From Nelumbo lutea (Eukaryota; Streptophyta; Magnoliopsida; Proteales; Nelumbonaceae): a DNA stretch of 64,000 nucleotides. Each line of letters begins with the position of its first letter. Position 1 is the stretch's first letter. Below, one piece after another: positions 1 to 14,000 of this stretch. The position numbers and the translations under genes were made by a program. The notes under the pieces are model-generated. The model worked only from the letters and a program-made list of their open reading frames with translations, did not search any database and was not told the origin of the DNA. Location of the stretch: assembly GCA_022828595.1 (NCBI GenBank), contig JAKGHH010000005.1, forward strand, positions 66,955,655 to 67,019,654. Direction: 5' to 3'.

Positions 1-107
1 CAGCTTGCTGATGTTCTTACAAAAGGTGTTGCAAAGAATAAGATGGAGCATGATCTATGCAAATTGGGAATGTATGACATTTACTCCCAATTTGAGGGGG
101 AGTGTTG
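1..107 (+). CDS. copia RNase H C-terminus (partial, copia-0)
   Basis: The reading frame opens at the first base and reads QLADVLTKGVAKNKMEHDLC..., ending ...YDIYSQFEGEC with a TGA stop at 105-107 that overlaps the first bases of the LTR. This is the usual last segment of a copia polyprotein (RNase H tail) just before the polypurine tract. There is no stop within the visible 34 codons. The rest of the polyprotein lies left of the window, so whether the element is intact cannot be judged here. Confidence 0.8.
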
Positions 108-410
108 AATTGGGCCGAATTTAAGTTATTTGGCCCAACCTTTTAATTTTATTTTTAAGTTGTTGAGTTAGGAAGTAATTGAGCCTTAGGCCCATTAGTT
201 TATGTTATTTTAAGTTGTGACTGTTCAGCTACTTAAAGTAGCCACCCTACTAAGGGTATTCATGTAGTACTCCATTCTTTTATTTTAAGTATATAAATCA
301 AGAGGGGCTGGCAGCCAGATCTATTCAAATCTGGCGACATCCCACTCTCTTTTCTTCTCTCTTCTTCTTCTCTATTGCTGAAACCTTTCAGCTTCTTCTA
401 CTTTTCTTCA
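103..410 (+). repeat. 3' LTR of copia-0
   Basis: It starts with TGTTGAAT right after the polypurine tract. A TATA box (tataaat, 292-298) is followed by a pyrimidine-rich stretch (about 345-375), the usual layout of an LTR promoter and leader. The end near 410 is a guess. Confidence 0.6.
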
Positions 411-1860
411 CAAGGAATTCATCTAAAATTATTATCAGCAAATTCTACTCACACTATTACTTATTTCTGTCCCTCTTTACATTGCAGCCCCACTGTCACT
501 TCGTTCATCCATCCCTCATCAGTTTCTGTAAAGGGTAAAGTTTACTTACGCCTTCTTCTATAGACTTGTGCATCAGCCTGACCTACTCATTTCTCTTGTT
601 TCCACCACCTCAATAAGAACTCCATCTCTGTCAACCACCTCTCCATGATCTACAGCTGACAAATCATCTAATTCCTTTCCAATGATGTCACTATAAGGCA
701 CACTTACTCCCTGGCTAGAGATCTCAAAAGAGCTCAGTGAGCCGACTGATTGAAATAAAGGAATCACTTATTACATCACTGAACCTTGGTACCCACTTCC
801 ACAGTCCTGCTCCTTTATGTTGTGATAACCCACAAATAATTACCATTTACCTTATGTTTATTTATGTTGGATTTGAAATTTTCTCCTTTTCAATGCCAGT
901 TTTCATTTGGTTTTGTTTCTTGTGAGCTCCAAGTGGTTGCAAATGAGACTCGTCAAAAAATGAACTCAGCTAGAATTGCACCATGCCCCTCTTTATCACA
1001 CCTTCATTTACTTGACTTCTTTCTTGATCATTTATCCTTCTACCTCCAAAAACCTATCATGTGTTCCTACCTATTACACTTTTTAGTCGGTCTTCCATGA
1101 TTTCACAATCCCACCCACCTTAAGATAAGTAGTTTTTTATATGAAACTATATAACTTGCACCAGTAACAGTCTACCTCTTTTATTTCCAGAAATGCTCCC
1201 ATCTTCAACTTCTCAACCAAGATTTTTCAATAACCCCAACTGTTGGCCTTCAACCTGCACTTGCAATTCTACCCTCTCATTTCTAGGATCTTTGCTCACT
1301 TTCAGCCCCCCCCCCTCCCCAGCCAAGAATCTTATCCCATACCTTTCCCCTGAAAACTTAAGTTCTAGCAGCAAAGGGATCAACTGCCTCCCATCCACCT
1401 CTACCAACAGCCTTGCCGTTTGCAACAAACTTCAACATGCAATCCTCCAACCACACATCACAAGTCTCCCAACAGCTTTCACAATTGCATCCACCTGAAG
1501 TGTTGCACATTTTCAGTTACACGGAAGTATCTGACTTGGGAACACCACGCATGAAACAGGATACCAGACACCTGAAGCCATATTAACCTCAAAGAATACC
1601 ATCAATACAAAAGAAAAATTCTTGATGTACTCCAAATTTATCTGTCTTATATATACAAATAGCTCCATGCATTTTTTTAAAATGTCAAACTTTATCCTTG
1701 CATGTGTTAAAGATTTAATACAAACCAAATTTCTCTATACATTTTCTTCACAAATTCTGAACTTTCTCATCAATAGAACCTGTGAAAATTTGAAAAAAAT
1801 AAAGACTACCTTACCCAAAAACAAATAAAAATCAAGAACTCTGCTAGACAAACTCATTTA
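411..1860. other. unassigned DNA, possibly an old retroelement remnant
   Basis: I see no host exon here. The minus strand has short open stretches (573-767 and 1213-1428). The second reads ...LQTARLLVEVDGRQLIPLLL..., which faintly recalls the DUF4283/ORF1 proteins of plant LINEs, but the match is too weak to rely on. A run of C sits near 1308-1319. The missing 3' exons of the PYROXD2-like gene are not found in this stretch. Confidence 0.3.
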
Positions 1861-1978
1861 CAAATTAGCCAACTCTATTGAGTTCCAACAAAAAGCAAAC
1901 AGTAATATGTAAAACATACTTGCAACCCCACCATCCATAAGACCACAATTGATAAAAGCCTCTGAAGATAAATCTTAC

Positions 1979-2047
1979 AGAGCTGTAATCCAAGTTGCTG
2001 ATGGCACAGCGAAACTCTTCAGGAAGAACACTTTGAGGCACTAGTTC
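1979..2047 (-). CDS. PYROXD2-like: PYROXD2-like exon 10 (last one visible)
   Basis: A 69-nt exon encoding [20 protein letters not shown] then YSS, with acceptor GGTACAG and donor GTAAGA. The next expected exon (family block GTTKIN...) is not found down to position 1. Confidence 0.87.
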
Positions 2048-5000
2048 CTGTACCAGAAAATGCAAAGAAATATAAAAAAAATAGTTTCTTCCTATTCAGT
2101 TAAGAAATCAAAAACTTGCATGTGCCTCCATATCAAGGAACAAAAAAATTGGTGTATTTTACCATGAAAGTTCGGTAAGGGGTTGCATTTGACAAAACAA
2201 CAGAAGAATGCACCTCTGTTCCATCAGCCAGCACTACCTAGATTGCAGCCACATTTCCAGTTTCATGGAAGTATCTGATTAGTTTTATGTACCCTTCCAA
2301 AACCACTTGCTAAAGGAAATCAAGGACAGACTAACCCCTTTTACTGCCCCAGAATCGTCATTGATCATCAGTTGAGCAACCTAACCAACAAAAAGGAACA
2401 ATCAAGGGGAACAGATAAGTTCCAAAAGGCACCAATCTAAACAGCTAATATTAGTATAAGCTATAAAGGAATTCATGGAGGAAATTCCCGTGGCGTTAAG
2501 TTAATTTATAAACAAGAAGTGTTACATGATTGGTGCTAATATTAGTTCTTAAAATAATCACAATGAAAACGGAAGGAATCAATGGTTTCTGTAGATGTAT
2601 TCCAATTACAAAGTGATGCGTCACAACATCCTGAGAGTATGTATTTTATTTTTTGGTGAATGAGAGTATGCACTTTATTGCAAACAATAAAATTCTGATG
2701 CCTTAGCAACTCTGAAACAAAAAACAAAGTGGATATTTAACACCAAAAGTTCATACATAAACAAAGTGCTTCTTCATTAGAAGAAATAGTATCAGAAAAT
2801 AACTACATACCTCAGCATTTGTTACAATATGAGCCCCAGCCTCTCTAGCAGCATTACTTATAGCTGATGAAACTGCACCCATCCCACCTTCAACATACCT
2901 ATATCAAATATCAGTTCTTAATTACAAATTCTTTTGCTAAGTTGCTAACCCATCATTTGGGACGCATAAAAAAAAAACAACCAAGCTCCAAAGTAAATGT
3001 AAAACAACAGACTAATGTCTAATGACTAACAACATCAAAAGTGTCTCTCATTTATTTATTTATTTGGCCAGTAACAAAGCATTTTCATTTACAGATTCAA
3101 CCCTGTACATGTATAGAGGAAAGCAAACCTAATTTATAAATAGAAGATTTTTTAATATCAAATCTTCATACCCAAGAAATAAACAACCAATCCCTTCAAA
3201 AGAAAGACTGATATCTAGTAGAACAAAAATGATCCACTATTTGCACAAATTATGGAATATACTCTATAAAGCTCTTCCATAGGTCCAACCAAATTGCATA
3301 ACAGATCATACTCCACAAAGTTTGACCATTAACCACCACCTCAAGCACATCATGAATATAAATTTGAGGCATGTTTGGCAACTCATCCTAAAGTGACAGA
3401 GTTAGGACCAGAGTCAACAGTTCAAGAAGATTAAGATCCCCTCAGTAGGATTCAAGTATTTGCCAAGGGTTAGGTATTCTGGAAATAGTGATATTTTTTC
3501 CCTTTTGACTTGAAGAAGTTGTCATATCAATGGTATTGAAGAGGAAGAGGTAGATCTTTTTTGGAGTAATCCAGGAACATACAGTTAATGGTTATGGAAG
3601 GAGTGTGCTGAGAAATATTGGGGAAGAAAGAAGTGTGGCAACATCAAGGAAATTGTTATCATACAACAAACTGTACCATTACGCATCCCACCCCCTAACA
3701 TCAGCACCCCAACAAAGCATTCATGAAATTCGAATTCCTAATTGTAGAAGATCTTAGGTGGTGGCTTGTTGGTTCTTTTCAAAGCACAGACAGCACTTGG
3801 ATCCTCAGAGTATTAGACATTTGACTAGGGAAGCAAGATCTTTTGCATCCAATATAAACAGCCCTTTCCAATGGGTTCCAAGGAACTGGCAGGTTTATTC
3901 AGACAATGTTTAGCTGAACAATCACCAAACCCCATTAGCTAAGCTTGACTCCCCACCAAACCCAACTTTTTTATCCCAATATCCACATAAACTCATAAAC
4001 TGATTACAACATAGTCCAGAACATACTCCCTCTGCTCACCCCTTGTTTGGCCCACGGTTCAAATTTTCATCACATATCAGTCTGTATCAGTGGGGTCACC
4101 GATACGCCAAATACATGCCTTTTGGTCTTTTGATCCATTTCAGGGGTAGGCAGGCCTAAGACCTGCCCCTTGACCTATTTTTGGAAAAAAAACTTAGAAA
4201 AAAAAAGGTTGCATTAGGTAGAAAGTACCAATACACCCCTTCCGGCATATCAGGGTGTATTGAAACTTTGATCCTTGGTATCAGCATGGAAGCCCTTGCC
4301 CTCCAATTAATTTCTTTTATTTCATTTCTGTAACTCCACATTGCCCTGTGGTTGTCTCAAAGCCAACTCACCACCACCTCACCCACCCAAAGAATCTCCA
4401 AATCAATTTTGCAAATTAAACCAATCACACCCTCTGAAATTTTGGAGTCAATGCACTTGTAGCAATTAGGGCCCTGACAAAAATATGATGATCCTCAATA
4501 AAGGTTCTTTAACAAGTAGTCAAGTATACACTACCAAGACAACAAGAAACTAGTTTAAGTGACTCAATAGCACTTTATCCATAATTCTGCAAGTAATTGA
4601 AAGTTGAAACAAGAAAAGTGGGCCTAAGTCCTTAGGCTCTTTTGCAGATCCCAGTGCCCACAGCATAATAGTAGAATACCTCTCTGATCCCCAAGAGTTA
4701 TTTTCATTTATTGTGCTATAATTCAGTTATAACAGACAACAAGCCTGCATTATGGAAGTCATCAGAAGAGAAGTTATGTATCCCACAATTTCTGCAACAT
4801 GCAAGTGATCTAAACTATAAAGCATCCTCTATGTAATGCCTGTAAGGGAGAGATACACACGACCAAATACCACGATCACCATCAGTTTCTCCCATCACAT
4901 GATGTAGCAGAACATATCCGCTTCCTGGTGTATGAACAGTTCCCTATAGAAAACATGGAACAACAGGAAATGCCAATTAAACAATCACTCTGAAAAGGAG

Positions 5001-8000
5001 AAGTAACATTCTTTTGTAGTCTATCAATGAAAAGCATAACTCATTAGTATTGAACAGTCAGATTCCATTGCTTGGAATCATCCAAACCCATAAGAGTTTA
5101 ATTATCAAAAATCCCTCTTGTATAGCAGGTCATGAGCATTGATAAATGGGTACTGCAAAGCATACACATGCTAACATGATGTAATACCAATACCAACACC
5201 TAAATACCACATGGACATTTCCAGACGCTACTTCATTACATGGAGACTTCCATATAAATGGTATATTTAGCAAATCATTATTTAGGGTAGTCGATCAAGA
5301 CTATAGTCAATCTTGAATTCCAAAAGATTTCGGATTGAGAAGGAAGGAGAAGAAAGCAGAAGTACACAAGGGTTTTGAAAGGAGGGACAGATCGAATGAA
5401 CTTGCCACCGCCACTCTCTCAATATTTATAGGTTATGTTCACTAAATGTAGGAAAGGACAGAATTGCCCTTAATGCTTACATGGCAAATAAAACAAATAA
5501 CAAGCTGTCTAAGATAACTACCAACTAACACTGACATAACTAACAAAGGTTACATGTGCTGTCATACGAACATAGTGGGAACCACAGCCATGGGGCCCGC
5601 ATCAGTGTTCTCTACACTCCCCTCAAGTTGCGAATAGATATTTGTCATTCCCAACTTGAATAGGTCTGCCTCTAACTTCTTCCTTGGAACAGCCTTGGTG
5701 AGAAGATCTGCGAGCTGCATGTTGGAGGTGATATACGGGAGACACACTTCTTGTGATGAGACCCTTTCACTGACAAAATGACGATCAACTTCGATATGTT
5801 TAGTTCTGTCATGCTGCACTGGATTGTGAGCTATATTAATAGCCGCTGATTATCACAATACAGCATCAAGGGCTTCAAGTAGGATTTCAACCACTCCGTT
5901 AGCCATTGACCTGTATTCAGCTTCGACACTAAACCAGGAAACAACACCTTGTTTCTTACTCCTCCAAGAGACAAGGTTACCTCATACAAGGGCACAATAT
6001 CCAGAGGTAGACCTCATGTCATCAGCACTCCCAGCCCAATCATCATCTGTATAGACCTCCACTTTCATATGATTATTGTTTTTGAACAGTATACCTCTAC
6101 CTAGGCATCTCTTCAAGTATGCTAATATTCTCTTAGCTGCAAGAAGATGAGTAGTTCTAGGGGAATGCATGTACTGACTGACAACACAGACTACATAACT
6201 AATATCTGGCCGTATGAGGCAGAGATATAGGGGCTTTCCAACCAACCGTTAGAACATAACTTTGTCTTCAAGAGGCTCCCCACCCTCTGCACTGATCTTG
6301 TGATTCTGTTCAATGGGTGTATCGACAGGCTTGACACCTAACTTTCCAGTTTCCTCCAACAAATCTAGAACATACTTCCTTTGAGAAATAAAGATCCCCT
6401 GTTTAGATCTAGCAACCTCAATACCCAAAAGATATCGCAGTGCACCAAGATCTTTCACCTCAAACTCTTAATGAAGGAGCTGTTTGAGGGACTCAATCTC
6501 ACTATTATTATTCCCTATCACAACAATATCATCCACATATACAACAAGCAAGGTCAAAGAAGAGTTCACTCTTTTAACGAACAGTGTATGATCTGACTAG
6601 GCCTGTACATAGCCGGATTTTCCAAGGGCTAGTTTGAATCTATCAAACCAAGCTCTAGGGGATTGCTATAATCCATACAATGCCTTATTCAGTCGGCAAA
6701 CCTTCTTACCTGTCTCTGTATCATAGAATCCAGGGGGCAACTGCATGTAGACCTCTTCCTATAAGTCTCCATTCAGAAAGGCATTTTTAACATCCATCTG
6801 GAACAAGGGCCAAGAGTAACTTGCTGCAAGGGCTAATAGAACTTGAATAGTGGTCATCTTGGCTACTGGAGCAAAAGTCTCCAAGTAGTCTATACCATAA
6901 GTCTGAGTAAACCCTTTTGCAACCAACCGGGCTTTGTACCTTTCAATGGAGCCATTAGCATTATGTTTCATAATAAATACCCATCTACATCCAACCGGTT
7001 TCTTTCCTTTGGGTAGGTCAACTAACTCCCAAGTATTATTTTTCAAAAGGGCATCCATTTCAACTTTCATTGCATCTTTCCACTCTGGAATTGATAAGGC
7101 TTCTTGCATTGTTCTGGGGATAGGGATATCAACAATGGAAGTGAGAAAGGACCTGTAAGAGGGAGACAGACGATCATAGGATAGAAACTGGGAAATACAG
7201 TGAGTTGTGGATGTGGTGCAATGCCGTTTCCCTTTACAGACCGCAATAGGGAGGTCAAGGTCATTAGAAGGAGGGGAAGTAGCAATAGTGGAAGGTATCT
7301 CAGTGGGCCTTGGGACTGTAGTACCTAGATCTGGATTCGTAGAAGGAACTGGGGCTGGCCTGGACTGCAGATGACCGAGATCAACCTGCCTACGTTGCCT
7401 GTGATAGACTTTCAACTCCTGATCCCTCTGACAACCATCACCATTACAGCCTTCATCACTCAATGGAATAGGTAAAGGAACAACCTCAGATGAGTTAACC
7501 CCACTCTCACTACGCTCCCCCTGAGAAAAAAGACTCAAATTCTCACTACTCTCCCCTTGAGGAGAAACCCTAGGATAATAGGGTGCCTCCTCAAAGAAGG
7601 TGCCATCTATCGAGACAAATCTCCACCCTGAAATAGGATCATAGCAGCAATAACCCTTTTGAGTTTGTGCATAACCGAGAAAAAAGCATTTGGAGGCCTT
7701 AGGGTCAAATTTGGAATGATGAGGTCCAAGAAGCTGAACAAAGCAGGTGCAACCAAAGGTTTTAAGAGGAACAGTAAACAACTCCTTGTCTGGGTATAGA
7801 AGGATTAACGGAGGCTTCATGTCAAGAACCCGTGAGGGAACCCGATTAATGAGATACATTGCCGTGAGGATAGCATCACCCCAGAAACGGATAGACACAT
7901 TGGAGGTAAACATAATACTTTTAGCCACCTCCAAAATGTGCCTATTCTTCCTCTCGACAACCCCATTTTGCTGTGGTGTATGAGGACAAGTGCTCTGGTG

Positions 8001-11000
8001 AATAACCCCATGATCGAGTAGATAAGAGGCCAGTGGCTTGGCAAAGTATTCTTTTGCATTATCAGATCTGAGGATTTTGGTTTTGGCCCCAAACTGGGTT
8101 AAAATCATCTGATGAAAGTTTTGGGTCAAAGCGGGAACCTCATCTCGAGAGCGTATAAGGTAGACCCAAGAAAAACGGATATAGTCATCAACAAACAATA
8201 GAAAATATCTGTACCCACCCATAGAAGGGATGTGATACGGCCCCCAAACATTAGTATGCACAATATCAAAAGAATTACTACTTCTTTTATTACTCAAGGA
8301 ATAAGATGTTCTACAATGTTTGGCAAGCTCACAAGTCTTACATCTCAAATTTGACATCTCAACAGACTCAAATAAAGTAGGAAATAGACTCTTCAAAGAT
8401 CGAAAAGATAAATGACCTAACCGATTATGCCAGAGCATAACCGGAATCACAAACTGAGAAACAAAAGACTTCTTATCCATAGGCTCTTTCCAATGAGAAC
8501 TCTCTCCAAGCAGATAGATCCCATTCGTCTCATGGCCAGTTCCAATCACCTTCCTCGTCTCCAAGTCTTGAAAAACACATCGGTCAGGGAAAAAGGTTAT
8601 TGAACAGTTATGATGTTTTGTAATACTACTGACTGAAAGCAAATTAGTATCAAGTTTAGGAACATGCAAGATTGAGGATAAAGAGATAGTATCAGATAAC
8701 TTGATGCCACCCTTGCCAGAAATGGGAACAAGAGAGCCATCAGCAATGGATACTTTATCTCTACCAGAAGATAAGTGATAAGTAATGAACAGTGATGACA
8801 AGCTAGTCATATGGTCAGATGCACCTGAGTCTATTACCCAACAATGTTTAGTGTTACCTAGAGCTTAAGCATGGCAAGTTGAGGCCCAAGTACCTGAATG
8901 AGCAAATGTTGATGTGGCAAGGGCTAATTGTGACTGAGATGACTAAGTTGAATTGCCAACCTCCTTTTTCAACTGTATTAGGGCAACTCGAACAACAGCT
9001 AAGGTATCTAGGGGCGTGCCTTTTGTGCCCGACGAGGATGCAGAATCAGTATTCACAACCACATGAGCATTACCCCTTTTATTCGTCAGTTTTGCTGGGA
9101 CTAAATGAGGGTGCAACTTCCAACATGTATCTTTCGTATGCTTGGGTTTCTTGCAATGTTCACATACTAGATCCCGTTTATCTTCCTTCTTCATGTCCCT
9201 TTTTGTATCACCCCCAGACTTAGGTTTAACTGCTGCCAGGGCTGGGGGGAAGGGCTGATGTTGCATCATAACCTTTCTCCTGATCTCTTCACTATGCACC
9301 AGGGAGTAGGCTTGAGATAGGGTCACACTGTCTCTTGTCAGTATCTGCTGTCTCACAATGTCATAATCTGAATTCAGGCCAGCCAGAAATTCAAACACCC
9401 TATTGGTCTCGACTTGCTTTCTATGGGTTTGTGCATCTTTTGGACTTAACCACTCAAGAGTCTCCAGATTGTCAATTTCATACCACAGAGATTTCAAGGT
9501 AGAGAAATAAACAGAGACTGGTTTCTCTCATTGTTTAAGGTTATTCACCTCACACTTCAGTTCATAGGCTCTAGCAACATTAAGGGGTTGGGAGTAGGTC
9601 TCTTTCATGACATCCCATATCTCCTTGGTTGTCTTTGCCCACAAGTAATTTCAGCTGATATGTGGCTGCATAGAGTTGCACAGCCATGTCATAACCAAGT
9701 AGTTCTCCTGAACCCACTTGGTATACATTGGGTCCTCCTTGGGGGGTTCTTTCACATCTCCTAATAGGTAGCTAAGTTTTCCCCTTCCCCCAATAGCCAT
9801 CATGGCTGATTGGGCCCATTCCAAGTAATTGGATCCGTCAAATCTCACAGTTGTAATCTGAAACGCAGTCTCAAACATACTACCAGAACTGTTATTCCCC
9901 AAAACACTTTCTCCCTGATTTTTGAACTCCATTCTTGGTCAAGAATCAGTAGTTAAGAACTATTAGGGTTACTGCAATAGAAAACAGCACTTAAACAATC
10001 GATCACAATCGGAAATCTGTATGAAATCAGTTCAGATCTGATCTGAAACCAATCGGCCATCAGAATATATGCAGTCCGATAACAGTTCTCACCCCCAAAA
10101 CTGGCTCGGAAGCCAAAAACAGGTCTGAAACCCACTTAGAAAGCAATCTGTAATGCTGAGGCAGAATTAGGGTTTTAATCGTAGGGTTAGGAAGACCTTT
10201 GTGAGAACATAAACAGTGCTCAGCCGCACTTTCCAAAAGAATTCACAGTCAAGTCTAGCCGTAGGGTTAATGACAAACCCTAAAAAAACTGATCACCTCT
10301 GAGAGAAAATAGGAGAGTTCGGCTGCTCCTCCTAGATAGGTCCAACCTATCTTGACTGATAGCAATCTCAAGGGAAAAACAAAGACTTACCCAGAGAACT
10401 CTGATCGCTACCTTCAATCATGGCCTGAACCCTAACCTCCTCTGATTTTTCCTGATTACCAACACACTCTGCAAGCCTCTACAAGTCTTCGGACAGCTGC
10501 TAAACTTTTATGGTAACCTCCAAGAATTAGCCAACGAACAGTCCTTTGTGAGCTTCCAGCCCTAGACAATTCTCATGTGGTCAGCTGGACTAGACTCACA
10601 TGAGAAACCCTAGATAGGCTCTGATACCAAGTAGTCAATCAAGACTACAGTCAGTTTTGAATTCCAACATATTTCGGATTGAGAAAAGTAGAAGAAAGAG
10701 GGAGAAGAAAGCAGAAGTACATAAGGGTTTTGAAAGGAGGGACAAATTGAATAAATTTGCTGCTACCACTCTCTCAATATTTATAGGTTATATTCACTAA
10801 ATGTAGGAAAGGGCAGAATTGTCCTTAATGCTTACATGGCAAATAAAACAAAAGTAAAACAAATAATAAACTGAAATAACAAGTTGTCTTAAGATAACTA
10901 CCAACTAACACTGACATAACTAACAAATGTTACATGTGCTGTCATACGAACACAGTGGGGACCACAGCTGTGGGGCTCACATCAGTTTTCTCTACATTTA

Positions 11001-14000
11001 GCACAAGTAATGATAAGATGCAAATATTTGGAGAATGGAAAGTTTTCTACTTTTTTAGCACAAAAGAAGGTAAACTATCAATTCCATTAATCAGAATCAT
11101 GTAAAGTAACATGTACAATGAAATGCTATACAAAATGTGCCCAGCATAGCCTTACCATCCTGTATACCCTAATCAAGAAGATAAAACATCAAAAAGAAAG
11201 TATTTGTTGAGAGGTGTATCTTTGAAGTCCTCCAGAATCAAAACCCATGAGTAAACCACTCCTAATGCCCTCCTAGTTAACTCCTGCATTGTACATTATT
11301 TCCCTTGAAATATTCTTGCATTTCTTTCCATCCATATGCACCAAGATACTGCTGCACGGATAGTCTTCCATAACTTCCAGCCCTTCTTATTCAGCTTCCC
11401 ACACCCCACCACCCTTTTAAATGCTCTATAAATGCCCTTGGCTGACACCACCCAATATTTAATAGTTCGGAGAAATAATTGTATAAAATTAATATTGATT
11501 CATTATCCACTTCAAACAAAGTTATAAGTTGTACCATAGTCCCAATTACAGCATCTGTTGCAAGCGTTGCCTTCAATACATCTGTCTGCAAATAGCATAG
11601 TCGGTAGTGAGATATCAATTAATGATGAGATTAAAACTTCAGGGTTCAAATCCTAAACTTATTAGCATACCACCACTCATATCTAAAGAATGATAAAGAA
11701 ACCCTACCCTATAGAAAAGACTATAGAAGACCAAACCATTCAAAATGCTTCCAATCAATTCACCCATACAAGAAAAGCTTCTACGTTTAAAATAAAAATT
11801 AAAATAAACAATATACAAGTACTGTTACTAGAGGAAATTTTGGAAAGTTCATTCCTAAACAATATCTAAAGAATGAACCAAAAAGAACATTAATGAAGCT
11901 CAATATTAAAAATCAAAAATTAATTAAAACTAAACAATTGCAAGGGAATGAAATATTGCAAGTCTAAGTTTCTTTAGTACTTTGCCACTTCCCTTTATAT
12001 TCTCCTAATACATCCTTTGCTACTTTCCTTGTATCATTTGCCATTTCAAGCCAAATATCATTAATCTTTCCATCTAAATTCTAATCCCCTTCTATTATCA
12101 ATTTGTTTCTAAATTGAGCTAGCTTTTCTCCCTTCCGGTTTTCCCACCTAATTCTTGGACACCCATTTTCTTTCCCATTCCCTAATCCCTATTATCAATA
12201 TGTTTCTAAGTGCTTTTATAAAATTACATTTTTATGTAAAAGTACTTTCATATAATTGCCAAATTCCTTAAGGGGTTTGAGGGTGGGAAGGAATGATGTA
12301 GTTGTGAGCCACCTTCAGTTTGCAAGTAGTATAGGTGTGTTTTTTTGAAGGTTGTGATGAAGGAAGCTTGAGAAGCCTAAAGGAAATAGTTAATACCTTT
12401 GAGAGGGTTTCTAATCTAAAGGTGAATTGGGGAAAAAGTTGTGCTCCAGGACTTAATATGAATGAGAGTGAGGTTCAGGCGCTGGCAGGGATCCTAGGAT
12501 GTGAGGTTAGAAACTGGCCTTTAGAATGCATTGGACTACCTTTGGGGGGCAGCCCGAGAGCTAAGAGTTTCTGGAAACCAGTAATGGAGAGGTTTGCAAA
12601 GAAGCTGGCTTTATGGAAAAAGAACTACATTCAATGGGGGGTGGGAGTGGGGGAGGAGAATTACTCTAATCAAATCCACACTGTCCAACTTACCTATATA
12701 CTACTTGTCTACTTTTCGTCTTCTGGTTAAGGTGGCAAAGCAATTAGACAAATGCATGAGGGACTTCTTATGGGAACCAGGAGATGAGAGGAAAGACCAT
12801 TTGGTAAAATGGGGTCAGGTGTGTAAATCTAAGGACCAAGGGGGATTAGGCATTGGTAATTCGATTCAAAGAAATGCAGCATTACTAGGCAAATGGATTT
12901 AGAGGTTTCCAATTGAGAGGGATATGTTGTGGCACAGAGTCAATGAAAGTATTCATGATGTTATGGAAAATGGTTGGGATGCAAAAAGTGGCCCACTTTT
13001 CTTCTCACTCCCCATGGAGAGCAATGCATGAGGTACTCCCAACTTTCCTTAATTTTACCCATTTGATGTGGGTTGTGGAAATAAAATCCTGTTTTTGGAA
13101 TATTTGTGGCTAGCCAAATTCCCCTTGCTCTATTCTCTTCCTACTTACAAATTTGAACCTATCTCAAAGTTTGGTCTTACCTCCCCTTCAGGGTTGAATT
13201 GGGATTTTGGATTCAGGAGGGGCTTATGGGATGTTGAATGGGAGGCTCTTGTATTGTTAATTTGTTATTAGCCAAGCTGGACAATATTTTCAATGACTCT
13301 CTGCTACAACCTATCCCTCTCAAGTGGAAACTTCTAAATCCATTTGCCTAGTAATGTTATGTTTCTTTGGAGGGCAATCCATGATGTACTCCCAACTTTT
13401 CTTAGTTTTACCCACTTTGATGTGGGTTGTGGAAATAAAATCCTGTTTTGGGGAGATTTGTGGCTTGGTGAATTACCCTTGAAATTGCGATTCCCCTTGC
13501 TCTATTCTCTTTCTACTTACAAATTTGAACTTATCTCAAAGTTTGGTCTTACTTCCCTCCCCTTTGGGGTTAAATTAGGATTTTCGATTCAAGTGGGGCT
13601 TAAAGGATAATTGAATGTGAGGCTCTTGTATTTTTAATTTTTTATTAGCCAAGCTAGATATATTTTCCTGAATCAAGACTTGGATGACACTAGAATTTGG
13701 GCTCCCTCTCCTAATGCCACCTTTTCTTGTGCTTCTTTTTTCAACCTTCTCATTCATTCTGAGTCCTTGGGATGAAGTTTCCAGTGAAAGAAATTTGGTG
13801 CAAACCTATCCCACCCAAAACGCAAGCCATGTTGTAGGAAGTGTTCCTTGAAAAGATCAATACTTGTGATGTGCTGCCAAAAAGAAGGCCTAATTTGTGC
13901 CTCTCCTCGTGTGTATTATGCAAAACTAGTGATCAGACTATTCCTCATTTACTTATTTCCTCCCTTTGTGTTTTATGTTTGGGAGTATTTCTGCTCTCTC

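Larger units (their letters stand above)
1..410 (+). mobile_element. Ty1/copia retrotransposon, 3' end only (copia-0)
   Basis: Only the tail of a plus-strand copia element is inside the window. Positions 1-107 encode the end of its RNase H region, and the LTR starts at 103 after a purine tract (gagggggagtg, 95-105). The protein tail resembles that of copia-3 (both have QLADVLT and end in EGEC), so the two are probably one family. The LTR's right edge is uncertain: the cttca near 409 is my guess, because the other LTR and the target duplication are outside the window. Confidence 0.8.
5286..10996 (-). mobile_element. Ty1/copia retrotransposon copia-1, complete structure, decayed genes
   Basis: A 5.7-kb element within intron 5, flanked by a perfect 5-bp target duplication tttag (5281-5285 and 10997-11001). 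The LTRs are 5286-5616 and 10630-10996. A tRNA-Met-type primer site (tggtatcagagc on the minus strand, 10618-10629) adjoins the 5' LTR. Order on the minus strand is gag, protease, integrase, RT, RNase H, the copia order. The coding region has several stops and frame breaks. It lies in the same orientation as the host gene. Confidence 0.95.

Noticed and set aside
3490..3910. Plus-strand patch in intron 6 as a DUF4283-like gene
   Set aside because: The resemblance is faint and the frame is broken; not reported as a gene.
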